NCBI GenBank assembly: GCA_022559845.1
Contig: CM040117.1
Coordinates: 14,904,856-14,968,855 of the forward strand
Length of the DNA: 64,000 bases
Direction: 5' to 3'
From: Amorphophallus konjac
Taxonomy: Eukaryota; Streptophyta; Magnoliopsida; Alismatales; Araceae
Positions 33,280 through 44,481 of this stretch are shown here, piece after piece. Numbering within the stretch: the stretch's first letter is position 1; each line of letters begins with the position of its first letter. Position numbers and translations under genes: made by a program. The notes under the pieces were generated by a model. The model did no database searches. It saw nothing but the letters and a program-made list of their open reading frames with translations, and had not been told where the DNA came from.

Positions 33280-35701
33280 TGATGTGACACCACCTTGGGG
33301 TGATAATCACATGATCAAATGACTCTTGGACCTAGCAAGCAACCAACGCACGAACCGGTGATTTTACTCGGGCGGACTCACCCGCTAAGCGCACTCTTGT
33401 GCCGGTAGGCAAACCGGTGATAGTGGTGAGGGTCTGGGACGGGCCCTTGCTACTCTGGGGGTTGGATAGCTTTGGATTGGACCTCTCAAGGGTCCTAGGA
33501 AGCCCACTCTCGTAGGCGGCTAGCACATCGAGGGTGTGGGTGTTAATGGCTCTCTCGCAACTCACCCGCGGTAGTCACTCAATCATAAGCAAATTCGGGT
33601 TCGGGCGCTCCACTTACCACCGCCGGCACTAAGATGCAATACTAATTAAGCAAAGGAATCTAGCAAAGAGGAGTGTTTAGTGGCTCACCTATCGGTGTGA
33701 AGACACCGATCCCGGCCGGAGACGAGGGCGAGCGAGGAAGCGTGGGCTTACCCGCACGCCGCGCCGGAGAAGCTTCGACCTGAAATTTTAAATGACATGC
33801 ACTACACCCCATGCAAGGGGGGGATCTTGGGGAAGGGAAACCAAAGAATACATCCAATTACTACCTCCACACAGGGAGGGGCCTTCAACCGGCCAAGTGG
33901 GGAGGGGAGAAAGTGATGAAAACACAAGAGAAGAAGCCGATGCCGAATCTGCCCGCTCTCTACGATAGGGGACAGACAGCCAGAGTTGAGGACACAGATC
34001 TTGATCTAGAATTTTACTGATGACGGGACCAGTGGGAAACTCTTCGTATCTAGAACGGGAATGCCCCAGAATTTATTTGATTTCTTCTGGTGCCGAGGCT
34101 GGTCCAGGCAGAGGCTCGAACAGGGTGGCAGCTTCTCGGACTGACAGCCTCAGGTTTCCAACAGCAGGAAGAAGAGGATGCCCCGACCGCTCCCGAACTC
34201 AGAATCAAGTGCCGTTGAAACCGTTGGAACCGTGGACAAGCCCTCTTCGCAGAAGAACTGGCGGGGAAGCTAAAAGATGTCGGAGAAGACCAGTGGACTC
34301 TGAATAGTGGTGATAGGTCGGTGCAGACTGTGGGGAAGCAGAACTATGTACCCGGGGAAGAAAATTGGTAACTCTTGAACACGGATGCCGATCGGAGTTC
34401 TGCTTCTTGATTCTGAAAGTAGACATGACGAGGAAGAACTTTGCAGAAGAACTCTTGGCCTGATTCTTCCGAGGTTTGTCGTGGTGAAGCTTCTACTCCG
34501 AATCAGGTACTCCGCAGGGGCAGCTCTGTGCAGTTGTGGGAGAACGGACCTCTCGGGCGGCACGGACCTCGGATGGGGATGAGACCACCGCCTTGCGAAG
34601 GAGACAGGAAGACGCTTCCGAGGATAGCTCTTGGGTCTTCAAACTCGTCCGGAGGAAGCCGTTGTTGCTGCTGCAAGATGGTGATCCTCTACAAGTTCGC
34701 AGCTGCTAGCAGGTTCGCCGGTGTAGATCCCGAATGGCCACGAACGGTGATGGAGAAGAAGGAATGGTGAAGGAATGATGTTGAAGGGTGGAAGGGGAGT
34801 GTAAGGGAGGTAATGGAGGTGTCTAGAGGTGGAGGAGGAGCTGGATATGGGGGAGGGTGCAGGTGGCTAGGGTTTTTCTTCAATGGTGGAGTGAGGGATG
34901 AGGGAGAGGAAGAAGGAGGGAAGGTGGTGAAGAGAGAGGGTGGAGGGTGACCCTACCCCTGGAGGAGAGGATTTGGGCAACCTTGGGATGAGGAGGGAAG
35001 GGGATTTCAAATTTCAAATGCCTAGGGAGGTGGAGGGTTGCATGGGGAAGAGGGTGGGGTGCTTGGGAAATAGATGGGGTGGTTGGAGGGTGGGGTGGGG
35101 ATTGGGGGACTCTCCTTGGGACTAAGGGGGTGGAGTAATGATAGCTTGGGGAAGTGGAGGGGCTTTAATAGGGTAGGTGGGAGGGTGATGTGGTTGGGAG
35201 GGGAGGAGAGAGAGAGGGGGGCGAATTCCCCTTGGAGGGAAGGAGGGAGAGAGAGAGAAGAGAGAGGGGGGGAAAGGAGAGGGCTTCTCACCACTCTATG
35301 TGGACACTAGAAAACTCAAATTTCATTGATTGATTGACTCATTGATTGATTACAAATGGGGGAAATGGGGTCCTATATATAGGCAACCCACATTTTCACA
35401 AAAGACCCTGACATTTAACACACCAACAAATAACCGAAGGAAGGGGAGGGCACCCATGGGCCTAGCCCAAAGAAATAGGCCCAATAGCAAACTCATTAGC
35501 CTAATGAGACTCAAACTTAGGGAAATGACTCAATAACCTAGGTACAAGACTCAAATAAAAGGAAAATTACATGATTATGACTCAAAGAAAATATGAAAAT
35601 TACATGACTCGACTCAGAGAAATATGACAGACACAATGGAGCTATGCTAGCAAGCAATCGAAGTTGTAAAAAAATATGAAGGGCGAGAGATGCCCCCATC
35701 A
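33280..35701. mobile_element. Solo LTR I inside element B's reverse transcriptase
   Basis: This 2422-base insert begins TGATGTGACACC and ends CCCCCATCA (inverted ends TGATG/CATCA), with a perfect 5-base duplication TGCTG at 33275-33279 and 35702-35706. No coding domain is present, so I call it a solo LTR. The family was not recognised. Its general organisation (TGATG start, hairpin next to cccggccg, G-rich block, tatatata about 330 bases from the right end) resembles the LTR of element F, suggesting the minus strand, but clear homology is not visible. Insert plus duplication is 2427 bases, a multiple of three. Confidence 0.85.
34760..35290 (+). repeat. G-rich block in solo LTR I
   Basis: Over 500 bases dominated by ggtgg, ggagg and gggg runs on the plus strand (for example ggtggggtggttggagggtggggtgggg, described here by position 35064-35100). 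Several stretches have four or more closely spaced G runs, compatible with G-quadruplexes. Not coding. Confidence 0.7.
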
Positions 35702-36618
35702 TGCTGCACATGATCTTCGTCAGAAGCAGAATAAATCAAAATGTCATCAACAAAGATCACCACGAACTGATCCAGATATGGACGAAAGATACGCTGCATT
35801 AGGTCCATGAAAGCTACTGGGGCATTAGTCAAACCAAACGGCATTACCAGAAATTCATAATGACCATATCGGGTACTGAAAGTTATCTTCTCCACATCAG
35901 ATTCCCGGATCCGCAATTGAAAGTAGCCAGACCGAAGGTCAATCCGTGAAAAGATAGTAGCAGACTGCAACTGGTCAAACAAATCATCAATCCTGGGGAG
36001 CGGATATTTATTCTTGATAGTCACCTGATTCAGCTGTCTGTAATCAATACAAAGTCTCAGGCTTCCATCTTTCTTTTTCACAAATAGCACTGGAGCACTC
36101 CACGGAGAAATATTGGGGCGAATATAGCTTTTTTCCAGCAATTCAAGTAGTTGTGCTCGCAGTTCTTTAAGTTCAGCTGGAGCCATTCGGTACGGTGCCT
36201 TTGCTAACGGGGCTGTACCAGGAATCAGTTCAATCACCATTTCAATTTCTCGCTCTGGAGGCAAGCCTGGCAACTCGTCAGGAAACACATCAGGGAACTC
36301 ACAGACAACAGGAATATCACTGACGTCCTGTCGTGGTTTTTCAACAGCAACCACAGAAGCTAAGAATCCCTGGCAACCTGCACTAAGCAACCTATAGGCT
36401 CGAATAGCAGAAATAATCAAGCGAGAAGAACGGGATCGAATACCTTGGAAATAAAATGCCAATTTCCCCTGTGGCTGAAAATAAACCTTCTTTGATCTGT
36501 AATCAACCACAGCTCCATATTGCTCCAACCAATCCATACCCAGAATGACGTCATAATCTGCCAGCTGCAACGCATACAATCTCGCCGGCAACTGACGATT
36601 ATTAATCATGACAGGAGA
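35702..36618 (-). pseudogene. Element B protease C-terminal part and RT 5' half
   Basis: Starts after a TAA at 36619-36621 and is open to the solo LTR I boundary. It contains [19 protein letters not shown] of the protease, the linker [19 protein letters not shown] motifs [40 protein letters not shown] and the catalytic FVDDILIYS. The frame then reads into LTR I and ends at 35647. Confidence 0.9.
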
Positions 36619-38055
36619 TTATTCCAAACACAGAGGCGTGATCATAAAATCTCCAGAAGGCATCTCAACATACAATTCACAAGTTATCTCTGACGTTGGC
36701 TCCTCAATGCATGCAATGAAATCCTCAGAGATAAAAGAGTGAGAAGCACCAGAATCAAATAAGACACGAGCTGAATGACCATAAAGCATAATCGTACCTT
36801 CCACCAGATGGGATGCAACCGCTTCAGCTCGAGAAATATGGGAAACCTTGCCCTTTTGCTTCTTGGATCCGGTTGAAGACTGCAGGGAAGACGCTGAAGC
36901 TTGCGGATAAAATTGCTGCTGAGGTTGAGGTATAGAAGGAGGTCTAAACTGCGACTGTTGAGGCTGAGAAAACAGAGGAGCCTGCACCGGCTTTGGCCTC
37001 AACGGGCAATCTCGAACAACATGACCAAGCTGGTCACAGCGAAAATAAACAACTGGAAGAGAACACTGCTGACCCTTATGGTGACCACCGCATCTCCGAC
37101 AAGTCCACGGCTGACTGACAGCGAAACTCTGATGAGTCTGGGAAGAAGGCAATGTCGGCTGCTGAACAGTACCCGTACCAGGAGATTCTTGCTGAAAGAA
37201 CTTCTTCTTCTTCTTCTTGAACTTCTTAAACTTGGGCTTAGAAGAGGAAGAAACACCGCTAACCTCTGACGCGACTGAGGGGACTCCTGCCACTGGCGGT
37301 CGGTAAGTCTGCTGAAACTGCATCACCGACAGAACCAACCGCGTTTGTGGATACCCTCCAGGTCTCGCCATCTCCAGCTCAAGTGCCACAACTGCCTGGC
37401 ATGCACCATCTAGATCAGAAACTCGACTCGCAATCAAAGGTAATTTCAATTCTGGCCTCAACCCTCGCAAGAACTGCTGAGTCTTCAAAGCTTCATTAGC
37501 CAGCACATGGGGCGCATACTGACCCAATTCCATAAATTTATTCCGATATTGAAGCACAGTCATATCGCCTTGGAATAATTCCACGAACTAGTACATCTTT
37601 GCCATCTGCAAACATGCAGGAGTATAGGCACGCTCGAAAGCTGCAACAAACTCTGCCTAAGTGATCTGCCGAAGGGGCCTGGAATGAAATGCAATCTGCC
37701 ACTCGGCTTTCCACCACGTAATGGCTGCACCTTGGAGCTGAAATGCGGCAAGCATAACCCTCTCGTCCTCTGCGCACTCCATAGACAGGAACACGCGCTC
37801 AATCACATCCAGCCACTGCCTCGCTACCTCTGGATCAGGCTGTCCGTCGAAAGCAGGCGGATTGAACAAGAGAAATTCTTTAAGAGCCTTGCCTCGACTA
37901 CCAGGCACTTCAACCTGAGGAGCAACGACTGGTGCTAGAGGAGGAACTACAGGAACAGCAGGAACAACGGGAACTACAGGAGGTTCAGCAGAACCACTCT
38001 CCTCTCTAGGCGCACGCCTAGGGGCTCGAGGAGGTCTTCCTCGACGAGGCGGCAT
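36619..38055 (-). pseudogene. Element B Gag and protease N-terminal part
   Basis: The start MPPRRGRPPRAPRR at 38055 matches element A's MAPRRS. Capsid features are WLDVIERVFLSMECAEDERV, LQGAAITWWKAEW and FQGDMTVLQYRNKF. The nucleocapsid has CRRCGGHHKGQQC and a knuckle YFRCDQLGHVVRDC in which the first Cys is Tyr. The protease site VLFDSGASHSFISEDF follows. TAG at 37657-37659 (Trp expected) and 37588-37590 and TAA at 36619-36621 (CAA expected) break the frame; there is no frameshift. Confidence 0.9.
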
Positions 38056-38192
38056 CTTACACTACCGAAAAACATAAAACAACAACAAATCCATCAATCA
38101 CACGGAAAACAACCTAAGCCAGCAATAGACAACACGAAGGACTAGCTCTGGACAAATATAAATTCCAATTCCTTATACAAATCCTCAACTCC

Positions 38193-38204
38193 GCTCTGAT
38201 ACCA
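38193..38204 (-). other. Element B primer-binding site (tRNA-iMet)
   Basis: The reverse complement is TGGTATCAGAGC, two bases from the 5' LTR. Confidence 0.93.
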
Positions 38205-38597
38205 ACTATGACGACCCAGAGTGCCAGATACCGATATACCGATAACATCGATACACCGATACCAGGAACTGGGAAGCCACCCAAGAGGCTGATGAGGCCC
38301 CTAAAGGGTTAGTGAAGTTTGTCGAGGGGATGCATAACGAATTGCAATCACAAGCGCGCATATTATATTCAACATTTAAAAATTTAGCAGGAGAGCGGAA
38401 GAAATTTAAAATAAACAAGTGCTAAATATATATACTAGTCCAGAGGCACAAGAGTGTAGTCCAAAAGTACAACTACACGGGGCATACCCCGGCAAAAGTA
38501 CACAAGAGAGCCCAACAAGGCAACTCGTCTACTGCTGGCAGCTAGGCACGGTCTCCGGGCACACGGGAAACAGCGGGAGACGACGGGCGCGGCTCAC

Positions 38598-38634
38598 CTG
38601 AAAGAAGAAGGGTGAGTCACAGCCAGACTCAGTA
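38598..38634 (-). promoter_or_regulatory. Shared LTR stem-loop plus acceptor-like site (B, right)
   Basis: Same as 28955-28993, with the stem CTGAGTCTGGCTGTGACTCACCC and TTTCAG/GTGAGCC. Confidence 0.55.
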
Positions 38635-39344
38635 GGGGTCACGCGGATCCCTACCTCGCACTAAACAAGCACACATGCAAAAATAAAGGCAATTAGAGCA
38701 TGCATTGAATTAAATAACAGGCAATGGCATAAATAACTAATCACAATAAAGCTGTAAAATCTAACTAAATAGATATAACAGCTAATACATGCCAATAACG
38801 AGTAAGTCCAAACAACATAAACTAAATCTACCAGTAGAATATGCCTCAACTAATCCAAGCAGCAGGGAGTAGGACAACCACTGGGAACAGAAACCAGATG
38901 CGTCCACTGACGACTTACACTGCGTCTCAAGCACTCGCAGTCGGTAACACGACAAGCTGAGCACGTAAACAGTACCAAACCAAGTGACCAGTCAGAGTGA
39001 CATTCGTCAATGTCAGTCCACAGCCTCTGACCACGTGTGCACACACTGACTCTCACCTGAGCCAGGCCCTCTAGCTAGATTTCTCCTTTGGTAGGACGCT
39101 ACCATTGGCGAGGAGCCCACGGTACTAGCTTAAAAACTGTGTGATGGGAAACACCCCTCCGCTATCCCCAAGCGGGTCGGTACTCAAAGACCTTAGGGCT
39201 ACAACAGTGGTTCCATTGCAAGGAAAGAAAAGCTACTCTATTGGGATTTACAAACATGCCATTATATTATAAAATAACTCAACATGGCATATAAACATTT
39301 CGGGAAGCATTAAAGAATAGGCCGGCAGCTTTTTGAAACTAACA

Positions 39345-39815
39345 AGCGTGTGGCGGTCTGCTGCCACCGCGTTACAGGTGTGTGACGGTCGGGGAAGGGC
39401 GCGTTACATCGGCTGTGACACGTCCGCCCTTGGCCGTTACAGCCACCGAAGCTCCAGCTCAAACTGATCAAACGGGATGTAACGCGCTCGCGGTGGCGCG
39501 TTACATCACCCTGACGGTCGACCGACAGGCCGTCAGGTCCACCCGAGACCAAAATTAACGCTAACCGTTTTTAAACATTCAGAAAACGGTGTAACGCGCT
39601 CGCCCAGGCGCGTTACAGCCTCCTGACGGCCGCCCGACAGGCCGTAAGGCCAACCGCCTCAACGGGTCAACGGAATTCAACAGAAATGTAACGGTCGGGA
39701 GCCTGACCGTTACACTCACTGTGACGCGCCTCCAAAGGGCCGTTACAGTGACGTAACGCGTCCCCTATGGACCGTTACGGATGTGACGGTTCCTGGAAGG
39801 ACCGTCACACCGTCT
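39345..39815. repeat. Cluster of palindromes in B's right LTR
   Basis: Counterpart of 29690-30170, with the same GTAACGCGC and TGACGG stems. One arm differs (gccgtaagg in place of gccgtcagg). Confidence 0.75.
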
Positions 39816-41150
39816 GGGTTACGGACATGTTATGTTTGCAAGTGAGTTCCCTCCCGGGCGACCGGAATCGCCGGGTAACGTCGAAAACCTGTAAAACCTA
39901 TCAAACCACACGTCCTAAACAACATAATACCAAAAAAATAACAACATGCAACGCCTACAATGGCTTAAACATGAAGAACGAAGCTTAAACCCTAAACATG
40001 GAAAATAACCAATATGCATGCCACATGGGTTTAAACAAGAAACCAAGCTATAGGAAATGATCCTAGCGAGTTCAGGATTCCATCCCCCTACCTCGTGTGA
40101 GTTGAAACGGCCGATTAGGCCACATGCAAGAGGTGGGTACCGCCGAGCCTCCACGCTCCGTCTCGCTCTCATGAGCCATGAAACACGTCAAGGTGGGCGT
40201 CCACGCGTTCCTCTCGACACGAGGAATCCACCGGCGTGCTCCGTGCCTCGAACCGACGTCGTCTTGCCCGAATTCCCTAGGAGAGGGGGAGAGGCGATCG
40301 GACAAGAGAGAGAGAGAGCGTGAGGGTGAGTGAGAGATCGACGAGGGGAGAGAGAGGGTGAGGGATTAACGAAAAAAAATAAAGTTAATATATATAATAT
40401 ATTTATTATATATATAAACCTTATTATTTCCATAAAACCTCAATTAAATCCAATTAAATCCGGAAAAATACCAGAAAAATTTCTAAAAATCCATGAAAAT
40501 AGTCAAAAATTCCAGAATGAGTTCTAGGTCCGAACCACTAAGGATCCATCAAGGCACGGGCCTCACAGTGCCCCTTGCGGGGGTTTCCGAGGGCGGAGCC
40601 CCCGGAACAAACTTTTGATTATAAGAGCAATATAATCAATAGAAGTCTTCAAGACTGTTAAGGTCGATGCACAAAGAAGTATAACCAAGAGAACCCAAAG
40701 TCAAAGACTCAGTTGACACCTTGTAGATTGTCAAGGGTGATGCTACAGACATGAATGGGGTGCTAAAGAACTTAAGCGACGGAGCTAAAGCAGTTAACGG
40801 ACCGACCCGGGAAAACCCGGGGTCTGCCCAGCTGGCGGTCGACCGCCAGCCCAGGGGCGGTCGACCGCCCCAGCCAGCAGCTCACCGTCTGCAGTCTTCT
40901 CAGTGGAGGTCGATTGCCAGCCCAGTAGCGGTCGACCGAAAATCCCAGGGAACATCCGTCTACAGCGTTTCTCAGCATATGTCGACCGCCAGAAGCCACA
41001 GGTCGACCGCCAGCCCCGAGCCAACCAATGTTGACTTTATTTTCCACTTCGAGAAAGGCCATTCCCCATGGATTTCTTTAATCTAAAAGTCACCTAATCA
41101 CCCACAAAATGTGGATCTGGTTTGGGCTGTGTTTATTGACCATCCAAAGA

Positions 41151-41159
41151 TATATAAAA
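41151..41159 (+). promoter_or_regulatory. TATA box of LTR H
   Basis: The sequence tatataaaa is followed by a leader with aggagctccaagg, matching the position in LTRs D and E. Confidence 0.6.
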
Positions 41160-42455
41160 CCAACACAAGAGGGTTAGAAATCCTAGTTGATCATTTGGAG
41201 CAAAGAGAGATGAAGAGATGCTAGAGGAGCTCCAAGGAAGAAGAGGTACTGTAGCCGTGAACAGTACTCCATGCAGAAGTTCTACATCCAATCCAAGGGA
41301 TTCAAGCCTACATCTGAAGCCCTCAATCTCCAAGGAAGAAGAGAAGCAAGCAACTCACAAAGGAGATCAAAAGGAAGATCAAAGCTACATCCAAACCTCT
41401 TCATCAACTCAAGGGAAGATCAAAGCTACATCATGTACCTTCTCCATTAACTCAAAGGGATCAAAGAATGATCAAAACAACAGATTCAAGATCCAACAAT
41501 CTTAGATAAGATCTAATTCATTCTAGCATATCTTCATATCTTGTTTGAGCACTTTCATCTTGTTCTATTTTCATTTCATTCAATCTATTGAAACTGAAGA
41601 TCGTCCCTACCGGTGGTTAGTAGGAAGGCAATCGGAAGTTCTCCGATCTGCGGTATAGCCGCCCCTGCCGGCTTTGTGTGTAGGAAGACAGAAAGAGGGC
41701 TTTCTCTGTTCTGTGATTTGGGGCGTGTCCCCGGTCAAGCTGTGAGTCAGCAGGAAAGCCTCACCGGATTTTGGTGAGGGGTGGACGTAGGTTGCAGCAT
41801 TGCAACCGAACCACCTTAAAAATCCCTGTGTTGTGGGTTGTTCATCGTGTGCGATTGCTCTATATCTTCTACCCCCATTCACAGGTTCGTGTGCTTCCAA
41901 ACTTGGTTATCTTATTTACACACTCAAGTACTCAGATTTGCACCTTCGGTTTTATCTGTGCTTTAATTGATCTTAGCACTTTGACTGCATCCCTTGGGCG
42001 GCCTGCTGTACCCTTGCACACAGGCGCCAAGGTGAAAGTATTGCTAAGTGTTTCCCTTTCTTATACTCGCATGCACCTTGGTTGATCACCACTACATTCA
42101 CACACATATGCACTTTGAGTGATCAACATAGCACACGCACACGCACAGTTGTTGCAAGCTATTTCATGCTCTAGTATTATGCTTTATGATCCCTGCACTA
42201 CAAGGCTTGTATCTCGCAAAGATCACAAATGTGCTTAAAGAAGAGTTGACGCTTCATCGCTTGTGATCCAATTCTTTTCATTTGAGCCACTCTACTTAAT
42301 TCCGCTGTGCATTGTGCCTAAGTGATTCATTCACTTTATAGGAGTGGTTCATGCTTCTGGTAGGTAAGAGTTTTTAAATAGGCCAAAGTTTTTGATATGA
42401 TCTATTCAACCCCCCCTTCTAGATCCGACTACGCCTCGCGGGACCCAACAGTAAT

Positions 42456-44369
42456 AAGTGAATTGCCTAGTTCAATCTTGCATGTCAGTTGGTGCAATGC
42501 CACACCTGATCATTCAACTCCCTCGGGCACAAGTACTTTCAGGCTTTACTCGCCTAGGACCAGATCAGGGCCCCCATGTTTGCCAGACATTGAGTATCAG
42601 GTGGACCAAAGTCCCATGTAATTTCCAGAATAATTCATTTATAATTATGGCCAATTCGAGTTTCAAGAAAAGCTTAAGAAGCGTAGTATAGCGCATAACT
42701 AGTCATTTAGTTATGGAGGACTCTAGAGGTGACCCCTACAAGCTCAAGAGGTGGCTCCCATTATGTAGCACTTTACGCCATTCCGGTCTCAAGAGGTGGC
42801 TCCCATAACGTAGCACTTTGCCCTGCATGACACTTAGCTCCTACACTCCCAAATAGTAGTTTATGGCTAAAGTACAGATCTAGCAAAATTTTTATTTCTA
42901 AAGACATGTAGTATGAAGAAAAGGCATGTAGTATGAAGAATGAATGAAGTTTATATGAGAAGTTCAAGGATGATTTAAAGCATCATGTTTAACGACATTA
43001 AGATAATAAAGAGAATGAATTTCAGGTCAAGGCGCGATCAATTCTCGCGAAAAATCTTGTAAAATAAGTTTAGATCAGGTTTCTCTTAGCCGGGTAATTA
43101 GCAGAAAACTAAAGAAAACCCGGCCAGGTAAGAGGTGGGATAGTGGGAGGCTCCCCTCGTATTCACGAGGTCCTAATTAAGTAACCACTTATCCACTTAA
43201 AGCGTTTGCCCGTGGACCTCTAGCCTTAGACACCGGTTCTTCTTGGTGAACTTGCTTGCTACTCGATTTTTCGGAGACATGAAAACACATAAATCAAATG
43301 GAAATCATTTTTGTATTTTCTAACATTTTCATTTGTGAAAGAATTTCAATGAAGGTAAAGACATTGAAAAAAGATGTCAAGATTCTAATTGCATAATATG
43401 TTCATGTATGAAGAGAAGTTTGAAAGAAGATGTCAAGCTTTCAGATAGAGTTTAAATCAAATAGATAGGGTCAATCATTATTAAAAATTCTGCGGAGATT
43501 AGAGCATAATTGTTTGATCAATTAACAATAGCTTTACGAGTTCATTCACCTAGTCATTTCTTTGTTAATAGAATTCTTAAGGCAAGAACATGATTTTAAA
43601 ATTCAAGATTTAAGTTTGAAATAACGCACATAAACGATGTAAATCGGGCATGGTTACCGTATTCAAATCATGGTCTATATGTGATCCACGTTATTGAAAC
43701 ACGTTATGATAATGAAAACTCCATAATTGAACTTTAAATCTTAAAATAAACTATAAATACATGATCATGAAAAATTTACATAGAATCAAAATACTCATAC
43801 AAAGAAACATATATGGAGACCTAATTAAGTTTTTGCCTGAGAGAAAATCTACCTCGTTGAAGATCAAAGATAAAGAAATTTAAGAACGAAGAACGCTTTC
43901 GAACACTCCTCCAACTTCGAGCTTTCTCCCTCTCTCCAACCAGCAATTCCTCCTAAGAGATTTGTGCTTTGAGTAGGGAAGAACATAGCCCTATTTATAG
44001 GCCAAAACCTCCCACCTACTTTCACTATTCCACCAACATTATCACTATTACACCAACCTTGTTCCACTATTACACCAGCCCCATTACACCAACTTTGTTC
44101 CACTATGTGAATGACATAATCTATGACCTCATTTATTCAATGATGTAAGAATGACCTCATCCATTAATTAGGATTAGATTAAAGCTAATAAAAATCGGAT
44201 GTCGACGTCTTCATCTTTTTGAAATCATATCGTGTATCTCACCGTTCGTGTTAACACATGGGATAGGGTTCATGCTTAACAGAAAAATATTCATAGTTTA
44301 TTTTATTTTCATCTTTCATTGTTTCCTTTTTTATATATAAATGCATATAAAAATTTTCGAGTTGCTACA
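42456..44369 (-). repeat. Element C 5' LTR, second part
   Basis: Resumes at aagtgaattgcctagttc, exactly where 28077 left off, and ends GTTGCTACA. It includes the TATA box (43991-44000) and a GAG/GTAG-type donor-like site (GT at 43851-43852). The CTCTCAG/GTAAAA site of the left LTR reads GCAAAA here. Confidence 0.93.
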
Positions 44370-44374
44370 TGTGG

Positions 44375-44481
44375 CTTCGACGGCGTCGATTGTATCATCG
44401 GTGGCCTCAAACAAGCCACACATTCACTGGTTTGGCCTTCTATCCCTTCTACCTCAATATAGTTTCTCAGTTGCTCTGTGA
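44375..44481 (+). other. Right half of the possible host frame split by element C
   Basis: Continues the frame opened at 20245 and ends at TGA 44479-44481. It reads Ser/Ala-rich (ASTASIVSSVASNK), then a hydrophobic stretch. No domain is recognised. Confidence 0.25.

Larger units (their letters stand above)
28563..40567 (-). mobile_element. Element B: complete Tekay/Del-type gypsy, RT split by solo LTR I
   Basis: LTRs are 28563-30925 and 38207-40567, beginning TGTGACGACCCAGAG (TATGACG in the right copy) and ending GGGCCTCACA. The flanking 5-mers are GCGCC (28558-28562) and GTGCC (40568-40572), a duplication with one change. Coding is on the minus strand in one frame from Gag to integrase, interrupted only by in-frame stops and by the 2422-base solo LTR I. 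It inserted into Copia LTR H. Its proteins are closest to element A. Confidence 0.93.
38207..40567 (-). repeat. Element B 5' LTR
   Basis: Colinear with 28563-30925. Its first bases read TATGACG, so the terminal TG has become TA here. The palindrome cluster is repeated at about 39345-39815 and the donor-like GT lies at 40090-40091. Confidence 0.93.
28078..42450 (+). mobile_element. Solo LTR H, SIRE/Maximus-type Copia, split by element B
   Basis: The left part (28078-28562) begins TGTTGAACATGTG and the right part (40573-42450) ends GGGACCCAACA. The 5-base duplication GTAAT lies at 28073-28077 and 42451-42455 inside element C's LTR. Without element B the LTR is about 2.36 kb. It carries the SIRE hallmarks gattttgatgatg near its start and gtggacgtagg...ccgaaccacc and attcaaccccccc near its end, a TATA box at 41151-41159, and many GGTCGACC-type palindromes (28489-28550 and 40835-41020). 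Confidence 0.92.
20315..44369 (-). mobile_element. Element C: Tekay/Del-type gypsy, split by nested insertions
   Basis: The left LTR is 20315-22821, the internal region 22822-27483 and the right LTR 27484-28077 plus 42456-44369. A perfect TGTGG duplication is at 20310-20314 and 44370-44374. LTRs begin TGTCACGTC(C/T)CGAAC and end GTTGCTACA. Copia solo LTR H, carrying element B and solo LTR I, interrupts the right LTR. Without these insertions C is about 9.7 kb. Coding is on the minus strand, all segments lie in one frame, and the breaks are in-frame stops only. It is closest to element G in this window. Confidence 0.95.

Noticed and set aside
33280..35701. A DNA transposon inside element B
   Set aside because: The ends are TG/CA with a 5-base duplication, there are no longer terminal inverted repeats and no transposase, so a solo LTR fits better.
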